From assembly GCF_036324505.1 (NCBI RefSeq), contig NC_086367.1:22058578-22122577 (forward strand): a DNA stretch of 64,000 nucleotides, in the 5' to 3' direction. This document shows, one piece after another, positions 35,107 to 46,936 of the stretch (its first letter is position 1; each line of letters begins with the position of its first letter). The notes beneath the pieces were generated by a model. That model made no database searches, was not told the origin of the DNA, and saw only the letters and a program-made list of their open reading frames with translations. This DNA is from Eleginops maclovinus (lineage: Eukaryota; Chordata; Actinopteri; Perciformes; Eleginopidae). The position numbers and the translations under genes were made by a program.

Positions 35107-35300
35107 GGTACTTCTACTTTACTCAAGTACAAGACCTGAGTACTTCTACTTTACTCAAGTACAAGACCTGAGTACTTCTACTTTACTCAAGAACAAGACC
35201 TGAGTACTTCTACTTTACTCAAGTACAAGACCTGAGTACTTCTACTTTACTCAAGTACAAGACCTGAGTACTTCTACTTTACTCAAGTACAAGATCTGAG
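35107..35300. repeat. 32 bp minisatellite, six copies
   Basis: The unit gtacttctactttactcaag plus tacaagacctga repeats six times with one or two substitutions. The flanks (ctttaagtacatttagagga at 35019 and tgagtacttctcccacctcg at 35296) belong to the MITE-B type element also seen at 44880-45335, so the array is an expanded part of a transposon end. Confidence 0.9.
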
Positions 35301-35833
35301 TACTTCTCCCACCTCGGGTCAATTGACACCTCGTTATACCCAATCTCAGAAAGTCAGGAGTAAACACAAACGCTGCTCCGGCCGTTCTGTAATTGGTTTC
35401 ATCAGTTTATATATAATCTACAACATGACATCAGAACCTTCCTGCAGATATCCCGCTGTGAGTCGGCAGCTGCTGAGACACATCACAGACTCAAGAATAA
35501 ACTAGTGCCACGTCTATTCTTGTTCAGCTATGATTCACACATCTGGAGACCGCTTTGATCGCTGAATCAGTGTTTTAACATTGTTAGTAATCTTCACTCG
35601 ACTTGAAATCCGTTACAGAGGGATGTAGATGTGCTTCTCTTATGAATATTTCACGCTAGGACTTTAATATCGTCATCCAGTGAAGTTAGGAATGGTTATA
35701 TCATTTCAGAAACTCTGAGTGTCTGCAATTTATAATCTAGGCTGTGAACAAGCAGTGACTTTGTTTTAGTTTTCAGCATCTTTTCTATTTTTAAACACAA
35801 ATCAAACCTGGAACACGAACAAAGGCCATCACT

Positions 35834-35924
<91 letters not shown>

Positions 35925-36086
35925 TCACACACACATACTCACACACATCCCGGAGGGCAGGGCATGAGAGTCCAGGTAGAAGCTGACAGCCCAACAGCTG
36001 CAGGTTAGACAGACATGTTGTACCCGCACACACACACACACACACTCACACACACACACTCACACACACACACACACACTCACACA
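35834..36086. repeat. (CA)n array cluster
   Basis: A (CA)43 array at 35834-35920 followed, after about 100 bp of unique DNA, by interrupted CA/CACT repeats to 36086. Confidence 0.92.
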
Positions 36087-36192
36087 ACAGAGGACAAACA
36101 TGCATACACACTAACAAGTAAAGAAGTACACACATGAAAGTGGCTCATCAAGCTCTGCACATGCACGGTGCATGTATCCCCACGACAAAGGA

Positions 36193-36194
36193 CT

Positions 36195-36237
<43 letters not shown>

Positions 36238-36309
36238 CATATTGGTGATGCGTACAGCTGGTCCTGACCCCCATGGCATGCCCAAGTGTAGCCCACCTGT
36301 TCACACGCA

Positions 36310-36352
<43 letters not shown>

Positions 36353-36432
36353 AACACAGACACAGGTGCAATTAAAGCAATCATGAATGCGGCTCATGAT
36401 GTGCTCTGTGACCCAGACAGCAGAAGGTCTGC

Positions 36433-36519
<87 letters not shown>
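36193..36519. repeat. (CA)n arrays, three blocks
   Basis: CA arrays at 36193-36237, 36305-36350 and 36438-36519, separated by unique sequence. Confidence 0.92.
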
Positions 36520-36523
<4 letters not shown>

Positions 36524-36823
36524 TAAAACATTTAAATGATCTCCAAAGATATATATAATTTAAAGCATTTTACAACATTTTTTAAAACATTATAATTTAT
36601 TTAAAAGATATGATTTAGAATTTCCCCAGAAAGTAAAATTAAATAATAACAAAAAGAGGTTCAACAGTGTTTTGTGCAAATGATGGTATGTTGTGTGTCT
36701 TTTTTAATCAAATGTAGAAGCAGGCAGTCTGGTGGATCCTCCTGCATCTCCTCACCTGTTTTGAAACATATCATTGTATTTCAATGTAAAAAGCCTCTTC
36801 TCTCTCCCTTTCCATCCTTCCAG

Positions 36824-36868
36824 CGAATCCCTGTGCTGGGATCAGGAACCTCCAGGATCCAGATGTAA
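36824..36868 (+). CDS. akap6: A-kinase anchoring protein 6, last coding exon with stop
   Basis: Acceptor tttccatccttccag ends at 36823. Fourteen codons, RIPVLGSGTSRIQM, and the stop TAA at 36866-36868 follow in phase 0 from the 34691-34765 exon. Joined across the junction the protein would end ...TRTVTRIPVLGSG..., a basic Ser/Thr/Pro-rich tail containing Thr-Arg-Ile-Pro. This is the form of the SxIP/TxIP motif by which proteins bind microtubule plus-end EB proteins. Function is inference. The exon depends on the longer C-terminal model; under the shorter model this is intergenic DNA or untranslated exon. Confidence 0.58.
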   Translation, partial: RIPVLGSGTSRIQM

Positions 36869-39800
36869 GAAGGGGATCTCCTTCCCTCTCCTCCCCGCTG
36901 AGCTGATCTCTCCCCTGTCCTCGTCTCTCCAGATCCCCCCCCCACCCCCCGAACTCCCCAAATCTCACTGCTGTAACCGGACAGATCTTTAAGAAACTGG
37001 AAGGAAAAACTCATCCTGCAGCTTCAGGGTTATATCCCACAACTTATTCACAGTGATACTGATTTCAGGTTTGAGTTTCTGAGTGATTTATGAAGCATTT
37101 TTTTAGGGTTTGGCTGTGCATATGTGTTAGTGTGTGGGCAATATGTAGTATTTACATCTTTAGAGAAGAAGAGTCAAGAGCTCAGAGGGAAACAATGTGC
37201 AACAATACATCCAAGAAGCATTTCAGTGTGATTTAAAATGTGGTTTTAGGATTAAATACGGGATAAAACAGTGTATTGAGTTCAAGATTCAAGAGCTTCA
37301 GGATGGATAGAAGGCAGATAAGTTGTTGGACGGAGAAATATGAATTGCAGTGAAATCCAATATGTGTGAAAGGAGTAATTGATCCATTTTTTGCAGCTTA
37401 AGAGAGATATTTCGCTTAGGAGTCACAATGTTACATGTCCTGTTTATTACATAAAATCCTACTTAAAATTGGGCTAATTAGGGGTAAAAAACTGTCTTCT
37501 ACACTTTTACACACTTCTTCCTCTGCTTATTTCTTCTGGATGTACTTCAGTATTCTTCTACCACATCTTCAGCCGGTTTGCATGACTTCCTACTGTACCT
37601 TCGTTCTTAGTGCTGCAGTTGTGTACACACTGTTGCACAGGTAGCATGCAACTTTCTGACAAAAAACACCTGGAGATGATGTCAGTATTCATTATATGTT
37701 GCTGTGATACACTCCGTAGATCTTTTTGCCATCCTGTGACTTATAAATGTTGTATGACTCGGTGCATAAACTGTAAACAGAGTCACACAACCATGAAGCC
37801 TCAGTTATCTGAGAAAAGTGAACTAAACCGTTAAAGCTATCATTCAGAAAGTGTTGTTTAGGACTTGCTTTTAAAAGAAATAAGGACATTATTGATGCTC
37901 AAGATCGAGGAAAACTAGGAATATTAATACCTGTCGAAAGCCCCACATTTGTTGAACTTCAGGAGATATAAAGAGGCCAAAAAGTTGTAGTTAAAGAAGC
38001 TTAAAGTGCACAACGTAAACTGTATTATCATTTCTGTAAAAGCAATACGGAGGAAAATCATTGCCAACTATGAAGCACGCTGCTAGACTTTGATTTAGAC
38101 GTCAAACCCCAAAAATGCCAAACCTAAAGACGGATCAGTTGTGCATCTAAACACCTAATCAATATATATATATTTACCTTAACTTGACCAGGACATCTCC
38201 TAGCTGTGTGAATTGTATTTTGGGAGCAAAGGTGGAACCGGTATGTGGAAGTTGAAGAAGGAAAGATGTTGTTCCTTAGATGAGTTTGTTGGATCGGAAA
38301 AGGTTGTGTAAGGGACTGAGAACGGACGGATAGGGATGAGTTTGGAGAACGTGTTAGAGCCGAAATACTTCTAAATGATGGAATAGAGTGGCGCAGTAGT
38401 GAGTCCTAAAACCCGTAAAAGACTTCAAAGAACCACTTCTGGGTTCCCTCGTCCGGATGTCGATGTTTTTTTTAACGTGTTTGTGGTTAGACCCTCTGTT
38501 CTACCACATAAACTCCATCAGTAAATACCCCACTGAAGGATTTCCGAAGCTCCTACATGCTAACAAGTGACTAAATTAACCACCAAACGTCATCGTGCCG
38601 AGCATTAGCCGCCTTTAGCTTGGCGGTGGTGATGCGCAGACATGATGTAGTTCCTTTATAACCTTTCCTTAGCTTTTTACTTCTGCCGATTGCATGTACC
38701 CTTCAAAAACCATAAAGTGGAGCTAATATGTGGAATTTATCCTGCTGAACAGAAATCCAATGGGGAAATCCCACTGGCTTTTGGACGATGCACCCCTTCT
38801 GCACCACTCTATTGAAGTGTCATATAACTACTTTACTTCACTTGAGACTCTTGTCCAGTGTGAGTAAACATTTGAAGGGACAGAATCAGTTGTAAACCGT
38901 TCAGGTGCAACTTTGTGATAGATTCAAGGTTGTCTGACTTCAAATGTGACAAAGAGTACCTGAACAAACCCTTAGGTTCTTCTTGAGGCAGGAACTCGTG
39001 AAAATGCAGTGGTCAATCCTCTGTAGAAGGTTCAGCCTGCAATTGTGCAAAAAGGTGAACTCCTTGGAAGTCAGGTCCTTTCCTAGAGGCTCCTCCAAAT
39101 TTTGCTTGGAAATGCGCTATGGTTTCCTCAGACCAAGAACATCTTTGGCAGACCAGTAGACACAGTTACCATTTACAACTTTGGAGGTAACTTGACCAAG
39201 TGTATATGTTATCAATGATTGCTTGAAGCTGTTACAGGAAGGAAGAAGTCATTCGTTGAGGTCTTCTGTAAATCTTCTGAGAATTTAGTAAGAGCAAAGT
39301 CTCTGGCACAACTTCTTGGTGGTAAGGAGTACCTGAATGCACCATGAGTTTTCTTTCTAGGGAGGAAATAGTGAGGATGCTTTGGTGAGTCCTCTGTAGA
39401 CCATCTCATGTTCATCCTGCAGTCCTTCAACTATGCTTAGTCTGCGTCCTTAAGGATGCACAGAATCATCGTTCTGCAAACTGTTCATCGTTGAGGTTTG
39501 GTGACGAAATATAGGATTTACGTTCATTACCTATACGCCTGCTTTGCCGTTTGGCGAAGTCATTGTGCTCTGAATCGATGGAAATACTATTCACACCCAT
39601 CAGGTCAAACGTAGCTCTACCTGTGAACTATATATTAACCTCTCTCTGCTGACAGCAACGTCTGCAAAACGAGGGATAAACCACTTCTAAAAGACGGGAT
39701 TTTATCTATGCAACACGACCAAAGTTGGTGTTGTTGTGTAGGCGTTGAGGTTTGATGACTGTTGGTGGGGGCGTGTGTTGTTATACTACTGCTGTATGTA

Positions 39801-40290
39801 AGTAAGTACACCATGTATTGTTCATTTTTTATTTTCTAGAGAACTCATGAAACGATGATTAGCAGTGACGCTGGGGGTTTTCGGGGATCGGTATTGAGAA
39901 GGTGTGCGTAGGACAAAATAGGGTTTGAAATCTTTCAAATATAATTGTGTGCCTTGCTCTACTGTTACTACTTCTACCTTTTTTTTGTTTTGTTATTTAA
40001 AAACCACTGCTTTCTTTCCCAGTTAGGTGATTAAAAAAAACATGCAACAAAAAAATCAAATGTGAAACAAAAAGGTTCAAGATGTGTATATATGTAAAGG
40101 TGTGAAACCTTGGTGTAAAATGCAGAGGGAGGAATGCTTGGTGTTTGTGTTTATTTAACTATGTATGTGACCTGTGATGTGGAATATCTTTATTATTAGT
40201 ATTGGCCATAAAGAGCTTGACTGCATGGTTCCTGCTAACTACAATGTAAAACCAACTGTTGACAAATAAACTTAATTTATTGGGGAAAAA
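36869..40290 (+). other. akap6: akap6 3' untranslated region
   Basis: A long unspliced AT-rich stretch without repeats of the common families, running from the stop codon to a polyadenylation signal at 40265-40270. It includes a Pumilio-type word (tgtatata, 40085-40092), a c-rich start (36940-36965) and a diverged internal duplication (about 38945-39045 versus 39325-39430). It is clearly poorer in MITEs and microsatellites than the introns, which fits a retained transcript end. Confidence 0.65.
40265..40290 (+). terminator. akap6: akap6 polyadenylation signal and cleavage region
   Basis: Canonical AATAAA at 40265-40270, followed 20-40 bases later by T/GT-rich text (ttgttgttttactgtgtttt). This is the expected layout of a vertebrate poly(A) site, and the best such site downstream of the stop codon. 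Confidence 0.7.
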
Positions 40291-40705
40291 TTGTTGTTTT
40301 ACTGTGTTTTCTTCATTGTATTTCTGAAGTTCTTTAGCACTTTAAATCACTTCCATTGCTTCAGGTCCGTGGTGTTGTATCATGCTTTATTTTGAACCTC
40401 AAAAGTGGGTCTCTGCTTTATATGTTGGTCAGCCTTTTTAATTTCATCGCTGGTTTTAAATGTTTCAGAAGTATGAGTGGAAGAATTAGTTAGACTTATA
40501 AAGATATCTTCAAAGTAATTATTAACTTCAATAGATCGATCAATCAGTCAGAAATGCTGTATTAATCCCAGGGGTAAATAAAGATTTGGGACGGTTGGCA
40601 CCATATTAGAATACATCAAATACGTGTGCAATAAAAAATCCTTTTAGATATAGAAAGACATTTTAGGAACAGGAATGAGGAAGGATGTCCTCCACAGCAC
40701 AGGGA

Positions 40706-41306
40706 CCCTATGAAGACCGAGGCTCATGATGACGACTCAGGCTCATGGATGAAGACTCAGACTCATGGTGAAGACTAAGGCTCATGGTCAAGACTCAGGT
40801 TCATGATGAACACATGATGAAGACTCAGGCTCATGATGAAGACTCAGGCTCATGGCGAAGACTCGGGTTCATGATGAACACATGATGAAGACTCAGGCTC
40901 ATGGTGAAGACTCAGGCTCATGGTGAAGACTCAGGCTCATGATGAAGACATGGTGAAGACTAAGGCTCATGGTGAAGACTCAGGCTCATGATGAAGACTC
41001 AGGCTCATGGTGAAGACTAAGGCTCATGATGAAGACTCAGGCTCATGATGAAGACATGGTGAAGACTAAGGCTCATGGTGAAGACTCAGGTTCATGATGA
41101 AGACTCAGGCTCATGGTGAAGACTCAGGCTCATGATGAAGACTCAGGCTCATGATGAAGACTCAGGTTCATGATAAACACATGGTGAAGACTCAGGCTCA
41201 AGATGAAGACTCAGGCTCATGATGAAGACTCAGGCTCATGATGAAGACTCAGGCTCAGGGTGAAGACTCAGGCTCATGATGAAGACTCAGGCTCATGATG
41301 AAGACA
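40706..41306. repeat. 19 bp minisatellite (gaagactcaggctcatgat)
   Basis: About 600 bp of a 19 bp unit, about 30 copies, with recurrent variants: catggt for catgat, ctaagg for ctcagg, and a shortened unit gatgaagacatg. The variants themselves recur in blocks, which suggests duplication of higher-order units. Confidence 0.95.
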
Positions 41307-41700
41307 TGATGAAGCTCTCGATGCTATCCTTGTCGACCCAAACAGTCCGGAAGCCATCGAAGGAAACATTGGAAACACGATTGGTGGAAGTGATGTTGAT
41401 GGACACGTTGCCCAAACAGCCTGGAAGCAGTTGATCCTGGTGCAGCCACGACAATGAACTACACGGCAGATATTCCGTCTGACTCCTAGCAAACACCGTT
41501 AGCGTGTCCATTTCATTAGCGAGTGATCTTTCATTGCCCGTGATGAGAGAGGGGGAGACACTGGTGGGCATAGCCGTTGTTCCGACCGCCATGCTAGCCT
41601 GATTTAGCACGAGTAGCTTCTCCCTGGTGTAAACAAGGCGGTACCTACACAACTGTGCACAACAGCAGCAACTCAACAGCTTTATAAATGAAATGAACAA
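41290..41700 (-). repeat. LINE-like ORF fragment, minus strand
   Basis: A 135-codon minus-strand frame contains RLVYTREKLLVLNQASMAVG, then a Ser/Thr-rich linker and NITSTNRVSNVSFDGFRTVW. The YTRE-x-LL-x-L motif is typical of the very start of the reverse-transcriptase ORF of some fish LINEs. No endonuclease or RT core follows, so this would be a truncated remnant. It abuts the minisatellite directly. Family unconfirmed. Confidence 0.4.
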
Positions 41701-42224
41701 AGTGAGATAAAATAAAGCTTAAAGTTGGAAAGAGTACAAATCTAGCAGTAGCATCTTCAATGAGCTGCATAAACAGTTGGCGCTATATGAATATTTGAGT
41801 GTTCAATTTACATTTTCGACACAATCCTTCAACTGTGGCAAATCAAACTAAACTAAGTCTGGCATTCAGAGGGTTTTCTTAAAAAACGGTGATGTGTCTG
41901 GCCCCCAATCATCAGAAATGCATCATTAACATTTTGTTGATCCTCCTTGGATTTATTTCCTGCCCTAAATCAAACCTGCTGAAACACAGACGGAGAAGTT
42001 TGAACTGCCGAGGAAATGAAGGCTGACAAAAGTGATTGGATGCGCTGATAAACACACACTTTGGAGATAATACTAAACATTAAATACTGTTTACTCCATC
42101 AGAGGGAGGTCAGCTTGTGAAACAGCAAAGTGCTGCTGGTGGTGAAACAGAGAATATGGCGGTCTGATGAGGGGGAGGACGGGCGGAGGAATGGCCTTAA
42201 TGTGCTGTTCACCTCTGCTTGATC

Positions 42225-42227
<3 letters not shown>

Positions 42228-42274
<47 letters not shown>
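42228..42274. repeat. (CA)23 microsatellite
   Basis: Pure CA repeat of 47 bp. Confidence 0.95.
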
Positions 42275-42278
<4 letters not shown>

Positions 42279-42785
42279 GATCAATTTATCCCTGATTGCG
42301 TGGACTGATAACATCATTTAGAGCCGAGTGTTTAGTTTGGTCTCTTTTCACATCAGAGCAAATCTAAATGTTTATTTCCCTGAAGCTTGTAGAAAAGAAA
42401 GCTTCACATTATTCTGGTCATCAAAATGAATAACTAATATTATGGAAGACAACAAGACTAACTCCCAACTCCTGCCGGTGGCCTCTGGTGGCTTCAGGCT
42501 TCATATCGCTGGAGGGAAGGTCAATTAAGTATAAAGGGTTCATCCTCTGGGGAGCAGGACTGTGATCGGGAATTTGTATGTTTGGGTATTTCTTGCATAT
42601 TCATTAAAGTTGGCCTTATCTGTGTACTGTAGGAAAGGTCAAGTAGTCCCCATAATAATACACATTCTAATATATACCATTAACATAAAAAAGTATTCTT
42701 TCTTATACATTTTCACTCCTTTCGGATTCACATTTTGTTCAGAATACTTCAGATATGTTTACAGAGAACAAAACAAGCACATTTT

Positions 42786-43115
42786 AAGGTTCATATTTGT
42801 ATTTTGTTCCTCTTCTGTGACATGTCTCCATGCTTTAATGTTCAAAAAGCTCTTTATTTTCCTCAAACTGCATCTTTTCACCCTCTGTCTGAAAGCACAG
42901 CCCCGTCTGCTCTGATTGGTCAACCGCTCAGTGATGTCCCGCCCCCTTAGCCTATCACGTACAATTTGTCAGAGAGCTAGCCACTAACAAATTGATGTTG
43001 CCACGTTCTGAAACTTTGGGATTTTAGCATCTGCAGACCATTTACATACACACAAACCTATATCACACACTACAGGAAAGGGAAAACCCCCTAAAAGCAT
43101 AATAGGGCCTCTTCA
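42786..43115 (-). mobile_element. MITE-A copy 10
   Basis: Minus-oriented from aggttcatatttgtatttt through ctgattggtcaaccgctcag, gtcccgcccccttagcctat and acactacaggaaagggaaaa to the end gcataatagggcctctt, which is the inverted complement of the left end of copy 6. Confidence 0.83.
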
Positions 43116-44879
43116 AATACAGGACTTGGTTACGTTTCATCTCTGTGCCTGACTCACAATCCTCAGTTTTTTGCGTGTTTAGTGAAAGCGTTGGTGTAGT
43201 GTATTTAACTTTGTCCTCACGCCACGCTGTGACACTTCCTTCTGTCTTTCACCGAGTATCAGAGGATTAAAAAAAACAGCAGTTCGCAGCAACAGAACAC
43301 ACTCCACATTAAAGCAAATTGCTTTGTGCGGTTGTTGATAGTTCCTCATTGTTGCGTCCCTCCCGGTCGGAGCTGTGATGCTGATTGTGGCTGAAGGGGC
43401 CTTCAGATGACTGATAAGCGTTGATGAATGAAAATGGAAATGCTTTTCAGCGTTCGGCCGTCAAAGGGAAATCAAATGGGAGAAAAAGGAGAGGGGCAGA
43501 GCAGGGGAGGTAGAATATTTGCCTTTTTGCAATTAACAAGATATGTTCTTTTTTTGTGGTCAGAAAAATGGAAATGGCTTTTAAGGTCGTAAAGGTCGAG
43601 CGCATCGAAGCATGGTGGCTCCGCAATTACTCTTCAGGCAGCGGCCTGATTGTGGGGAGAGCGGGGGGTCCGGCCGAGCGTCGACGGTCAAATTAACGAG
43701 ACGGCCGGCTCCCTGTTGAAAAGATCACATGTGATTACCGTACATCAAACAGACAGAGCGCTCAAATTATCTCCTCCCTCACTGTGAAGTCAGAGAAAGG
43801 GATAAAACGCTGACAGACTGATTAGTTAAAGGCTTTAAATGTCAAAACTTCCACTGTCCACAGCTGGGGGGAATCTGCTCAGCGGACAGGGGGGAGGGGG
43901 GGGCGTCCTCCAGTTTACACCAAATATAACTAATGACTGCCCTCATAACATCAGCGAGGACACGCTGCATATCATCGGACTCCTGTGTGGAGCTGAGATC
44001 TCCAGCGGTGCTTTTTGTCCATTGTTGCGTTTATCATTCTCCATAAATATCATTAAATATGTTCAGCTTTATACTGGGAGCCACTCAATGTGTAATACCC
44101 ACCTTTAAAACTCTCTATTTATGCACTTTTAAAACAAGAGTACAAGAACAAGTTCACAGTTATTGTTTGAAGTTGGTTGAACTTGATTCATCTGCACATT
44201 ACAAATACTAAACATCCCATTTATAATGATGAAACTACATCTTGTCTGTGTAGATATTTTCAAAGCAGCAAATAAAGATGGATTTATTTTCACGGGAAAT
44301 AAGATCAACGAAGAGGGGAATCTGTAAAGTCATAAACATATGCATTTTAATAATAAAGGACTGATTCTGTGTACAACATAAACACAATTGTGCAAGTCTG
44401 AAACCAATTTTACGGTGGTGTACTAAAAGCATCCTTTATTTGTATCCTTTTTGCATCAGCTCAGAAGGGGAAACAGCTGGGAAATGCATCAACAATCATA
44501 AACCATACGATCCGATCCTGCTGGACATTTTGACTTTTGGGCTCCAGGAAGTGGGACTTTTCCATTTTAGAGGATTCCTCTCACCTGCTAACAATCTTTG
44601 CATGGATATGTGCACAGAGGCTCATGTCCTGCTTCATAGTGTTTTAAACTCTAATGGAATGGGTTAGGGTTATATTTACAAACCTTTTCTATGCATAAAG
44701 GTTTCATGGTTTGACAAGGATCATTTTTATGTTTTAACCTCTTGTTTTATATCTTCAGGGAGCTCATGTTATGCTCTGAAGGCTCCTGTTTTATTCCTAT
44801 GAACTTCGCTGACAGTACAGTTATGAATACAGTAGATTTTCAGAAAAGTTGTAACTGCTTCTTTAATTTCTAAGAGGGT

Positions 44880-45335
44880 CAGCTGGTCGGAAGTAACTAA
44901 GTACATTTACTCAAGTACTTAAGATATTTATACTTGAGAATGACTTCTACTATGTTACATTTCACAGACCAATATTTAACTTTTTACATTTATTTAAAAT
45001 ATAAACCCAGTGTAAATACAGTACTGCAGTGCTAATCTACACAGTATTTAATGTATCTAGATTTACACTGAAATGTATAGAAATTGGATGAAATGATCAC
45101 CATAATAATACAATACTATGGAAGTACCTTTACTTTTGATACTTACATTTATCTGATCATTCCTCTCTACTTTAGTTCTGAAATGGGTCATTGTGCAGAA
45201 TGAATACTTTTCTACTTTGAGTATATTTGGTGCTTTTGAAATCAGGGTTTTTACTTGTAGTTTCATTTTAAGACAGTATTGTTTGTTTGGGTTTTTTTCA
45301 GTAAAGGCTCTGAGAGTCTACTTCTTCCACCTCTG
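44880..45335. mobile_element. MITE-B copy (acttaagta / tactcaagta family)
   Basis: Starts with gtcggaagtaactaagtaca and tttactcaagtacttaag and ends agtctacttcttccacctct, the inverted form of its start. The same family supplies the minisatellite at 35107-35300. It is a common type of short inverted-repeat element in fish genomes. No coding capacity. Confidence 0.6.
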
Positions 45336-45548
45336 GTTTCTAAGATGTTCCTCATGTTGTTATTTGTCTTGTTTTCTGTCAGGTGAGGAGCAGCACGAAC
45401 AGATGTGACGCTCAGGATGCAATCACTGCACACGGAAACTGAATCAAAGTTGCATTTACAAGTATTTGTGTTATTAGAATCCTGCAGGGCGGAGACGTGT
45501 TTTAAAAACCATTTGCATCACTTGTTGAATGAAAATGGGACGCGTGTC

Positions 45549-45551
<3 letters not shown>

Positions 45552-45635
<84 letters not shown>
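45552..45635. repeat. (CA)42 microsatellite
   Basis: Pure CA repeat of 84 bp. Confidence 0.96.
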
Positions 45636-45637
<2 letters not shown>

Positions 45638-45801
45638 AGAGAGAGTAAAGCACCTTCTCAAGTCTCTCTCCACGCTGTAATGATGTTCGTGTAGTGCCGC
45701 GGAAAAGCCTCCGCAATCCCTCCTTCATTTTCCTCTCCTCTTGTCTCTGATGAGCAGAAGCATCCCTTCATCATCAGCTGCACCATAATGTACTTTAGTC
45801 T

Positions 45802-45838
45802 GGGGGGGGGGGGGGGCGGGGGACGGGGGGGGGGGGGG
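45802..45838. repeat. Interrupted poly-G tract
   Basis: G15, c, G5, ac, G14 on the plus strand. A G-quadruplex candidate and a likely sequencing-error site. Confidence 0.9.
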
Positions 45839-46618
45839 TGAAAATGGAAGGGTAGATTGAAAACAGATTCTCGTCTAAGCTGATCCCGCATTAGGGGATG
45901 TATATAATACGCCGGAGTCATCAAGGGTTCGTTCACTACAATCAGAGTGATGCATCGACGTGCTGCGGATCCACGGAGGAGACTTCTCTCTGCTGCAGGT
46001 GAGGGGAAGCGTCCTCACACTGGACTGAGTTTAGCGTTCCTTCAGCCTCAAACACACCTTCTGGTTTGTCTTCATCAGACATTATTATTCAGCTTCCCAG
46101 TCCCTAGAACCAGAACAAACCTGAACATCTGACCCATGGAGTTCAGTTAGAAGGTGATTTCTTTTTTTCAGCTCATATTCGCAACATATTCGGGATTTTC
46201 TTCCCCACCTCTCCTATAATTTCAGACCTTGTCGTTCCTGTCTTTCATTTGATCGGTTATCTTCCTAGACCCTGTATTTTCTACAGATCAATTAAAGCTC
46301 GTTATAACCCCACCTGCTCTGTCTGTCCTGCTTTTAAATATTCCAGTGTGTGGGAAACTTTATACTCTATTTGATTGTTCAGAAAATAAATGAGACACCG
46401 GCGGAAAAGACAGGGTTGAATCGTTGTTGTAACATCTACATTTGGACGTTGTTTCAGCTCGGCTAGATGAAGTTAAATGTATAATATAATGACAAAAATG
46501 TATAAATATTAACAGTTATTTGTACATAAACGTCATTTCTTTCTGCTATGATGCACTGACTTGCAGATGTGTTTTAACATATAATCCAAAGCCCTTTTTT
46601 CCCTTACTATAATATCCA

Positions 46619-46936
46619 TCAGTCCAGCAGTGGCTCAGTCAGTAGGGGCTTGGACTGGGAATCGTAGGGTCGCCGGTTCAAGACTTGACTCGAACAGACT
46701 TGAAATATGGAAAGTGGACTGCTACTTGGAGAGGTCCCAGTTCACCTCCTAGGCCCTGCTGTGGTGCCCTTGAGCAAGGCACCGGACACCTCCAATCCCC
46801 CCTCCCCATTGCTCCCCGGGCGCTGCACGATAGCTGCCCACTGCTCCTAGTACTAGGATGGGTTAAATGCAGAGGACCAATTGCAGTGTGTGTGCTCTGC
46901 TGTGTGCATGTATGTGACTAATAAAGAGGGTTTCAT
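46619..46936 (+). mobile_element. tRNA-derived SINE
   Basis: The head resembles a tRNA gene with a pol III promoter: an A-box-like tggctcagtcagtagg at 46631-46646 and a B-box-like ggttcaagact at 46675-46685, about 30 bp apart. The body includes cccttgagcaaggcaccgga, ccattgctccccgggcgctg and gggttaaatgcagaggacca, text I recognise from a widespread fish SINE, and the tail ends gactaataaag. It is about 310 bp and nearly full length. The head is too diverged to be a functional tRNA. Confidence 0.8.

Larger units (their letters stand above)
34766..36823 (+). other. akap6: akap6 intron, 2.06 kb
   Basis: Holds a remnant of the MITE-B family with a 32 bp minisatellite (35107-35300) and a cluster of CA arrays (35834-36519). 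The rest is AT-rich and featureless. Confidence 0.6.

Noticed and set aside
40706..41306. CRISPR-like regular repeats
   Set aside because: Units are directly adjacent with no unique spacers, so it is a eukaryotic minisatellite in a vertebrate genome.
46619..46700. Functional tRNA gene
   Set aside because: Only A- and B-box-like words are present, with no cloverleaf. The downstream body identifies a SINE.
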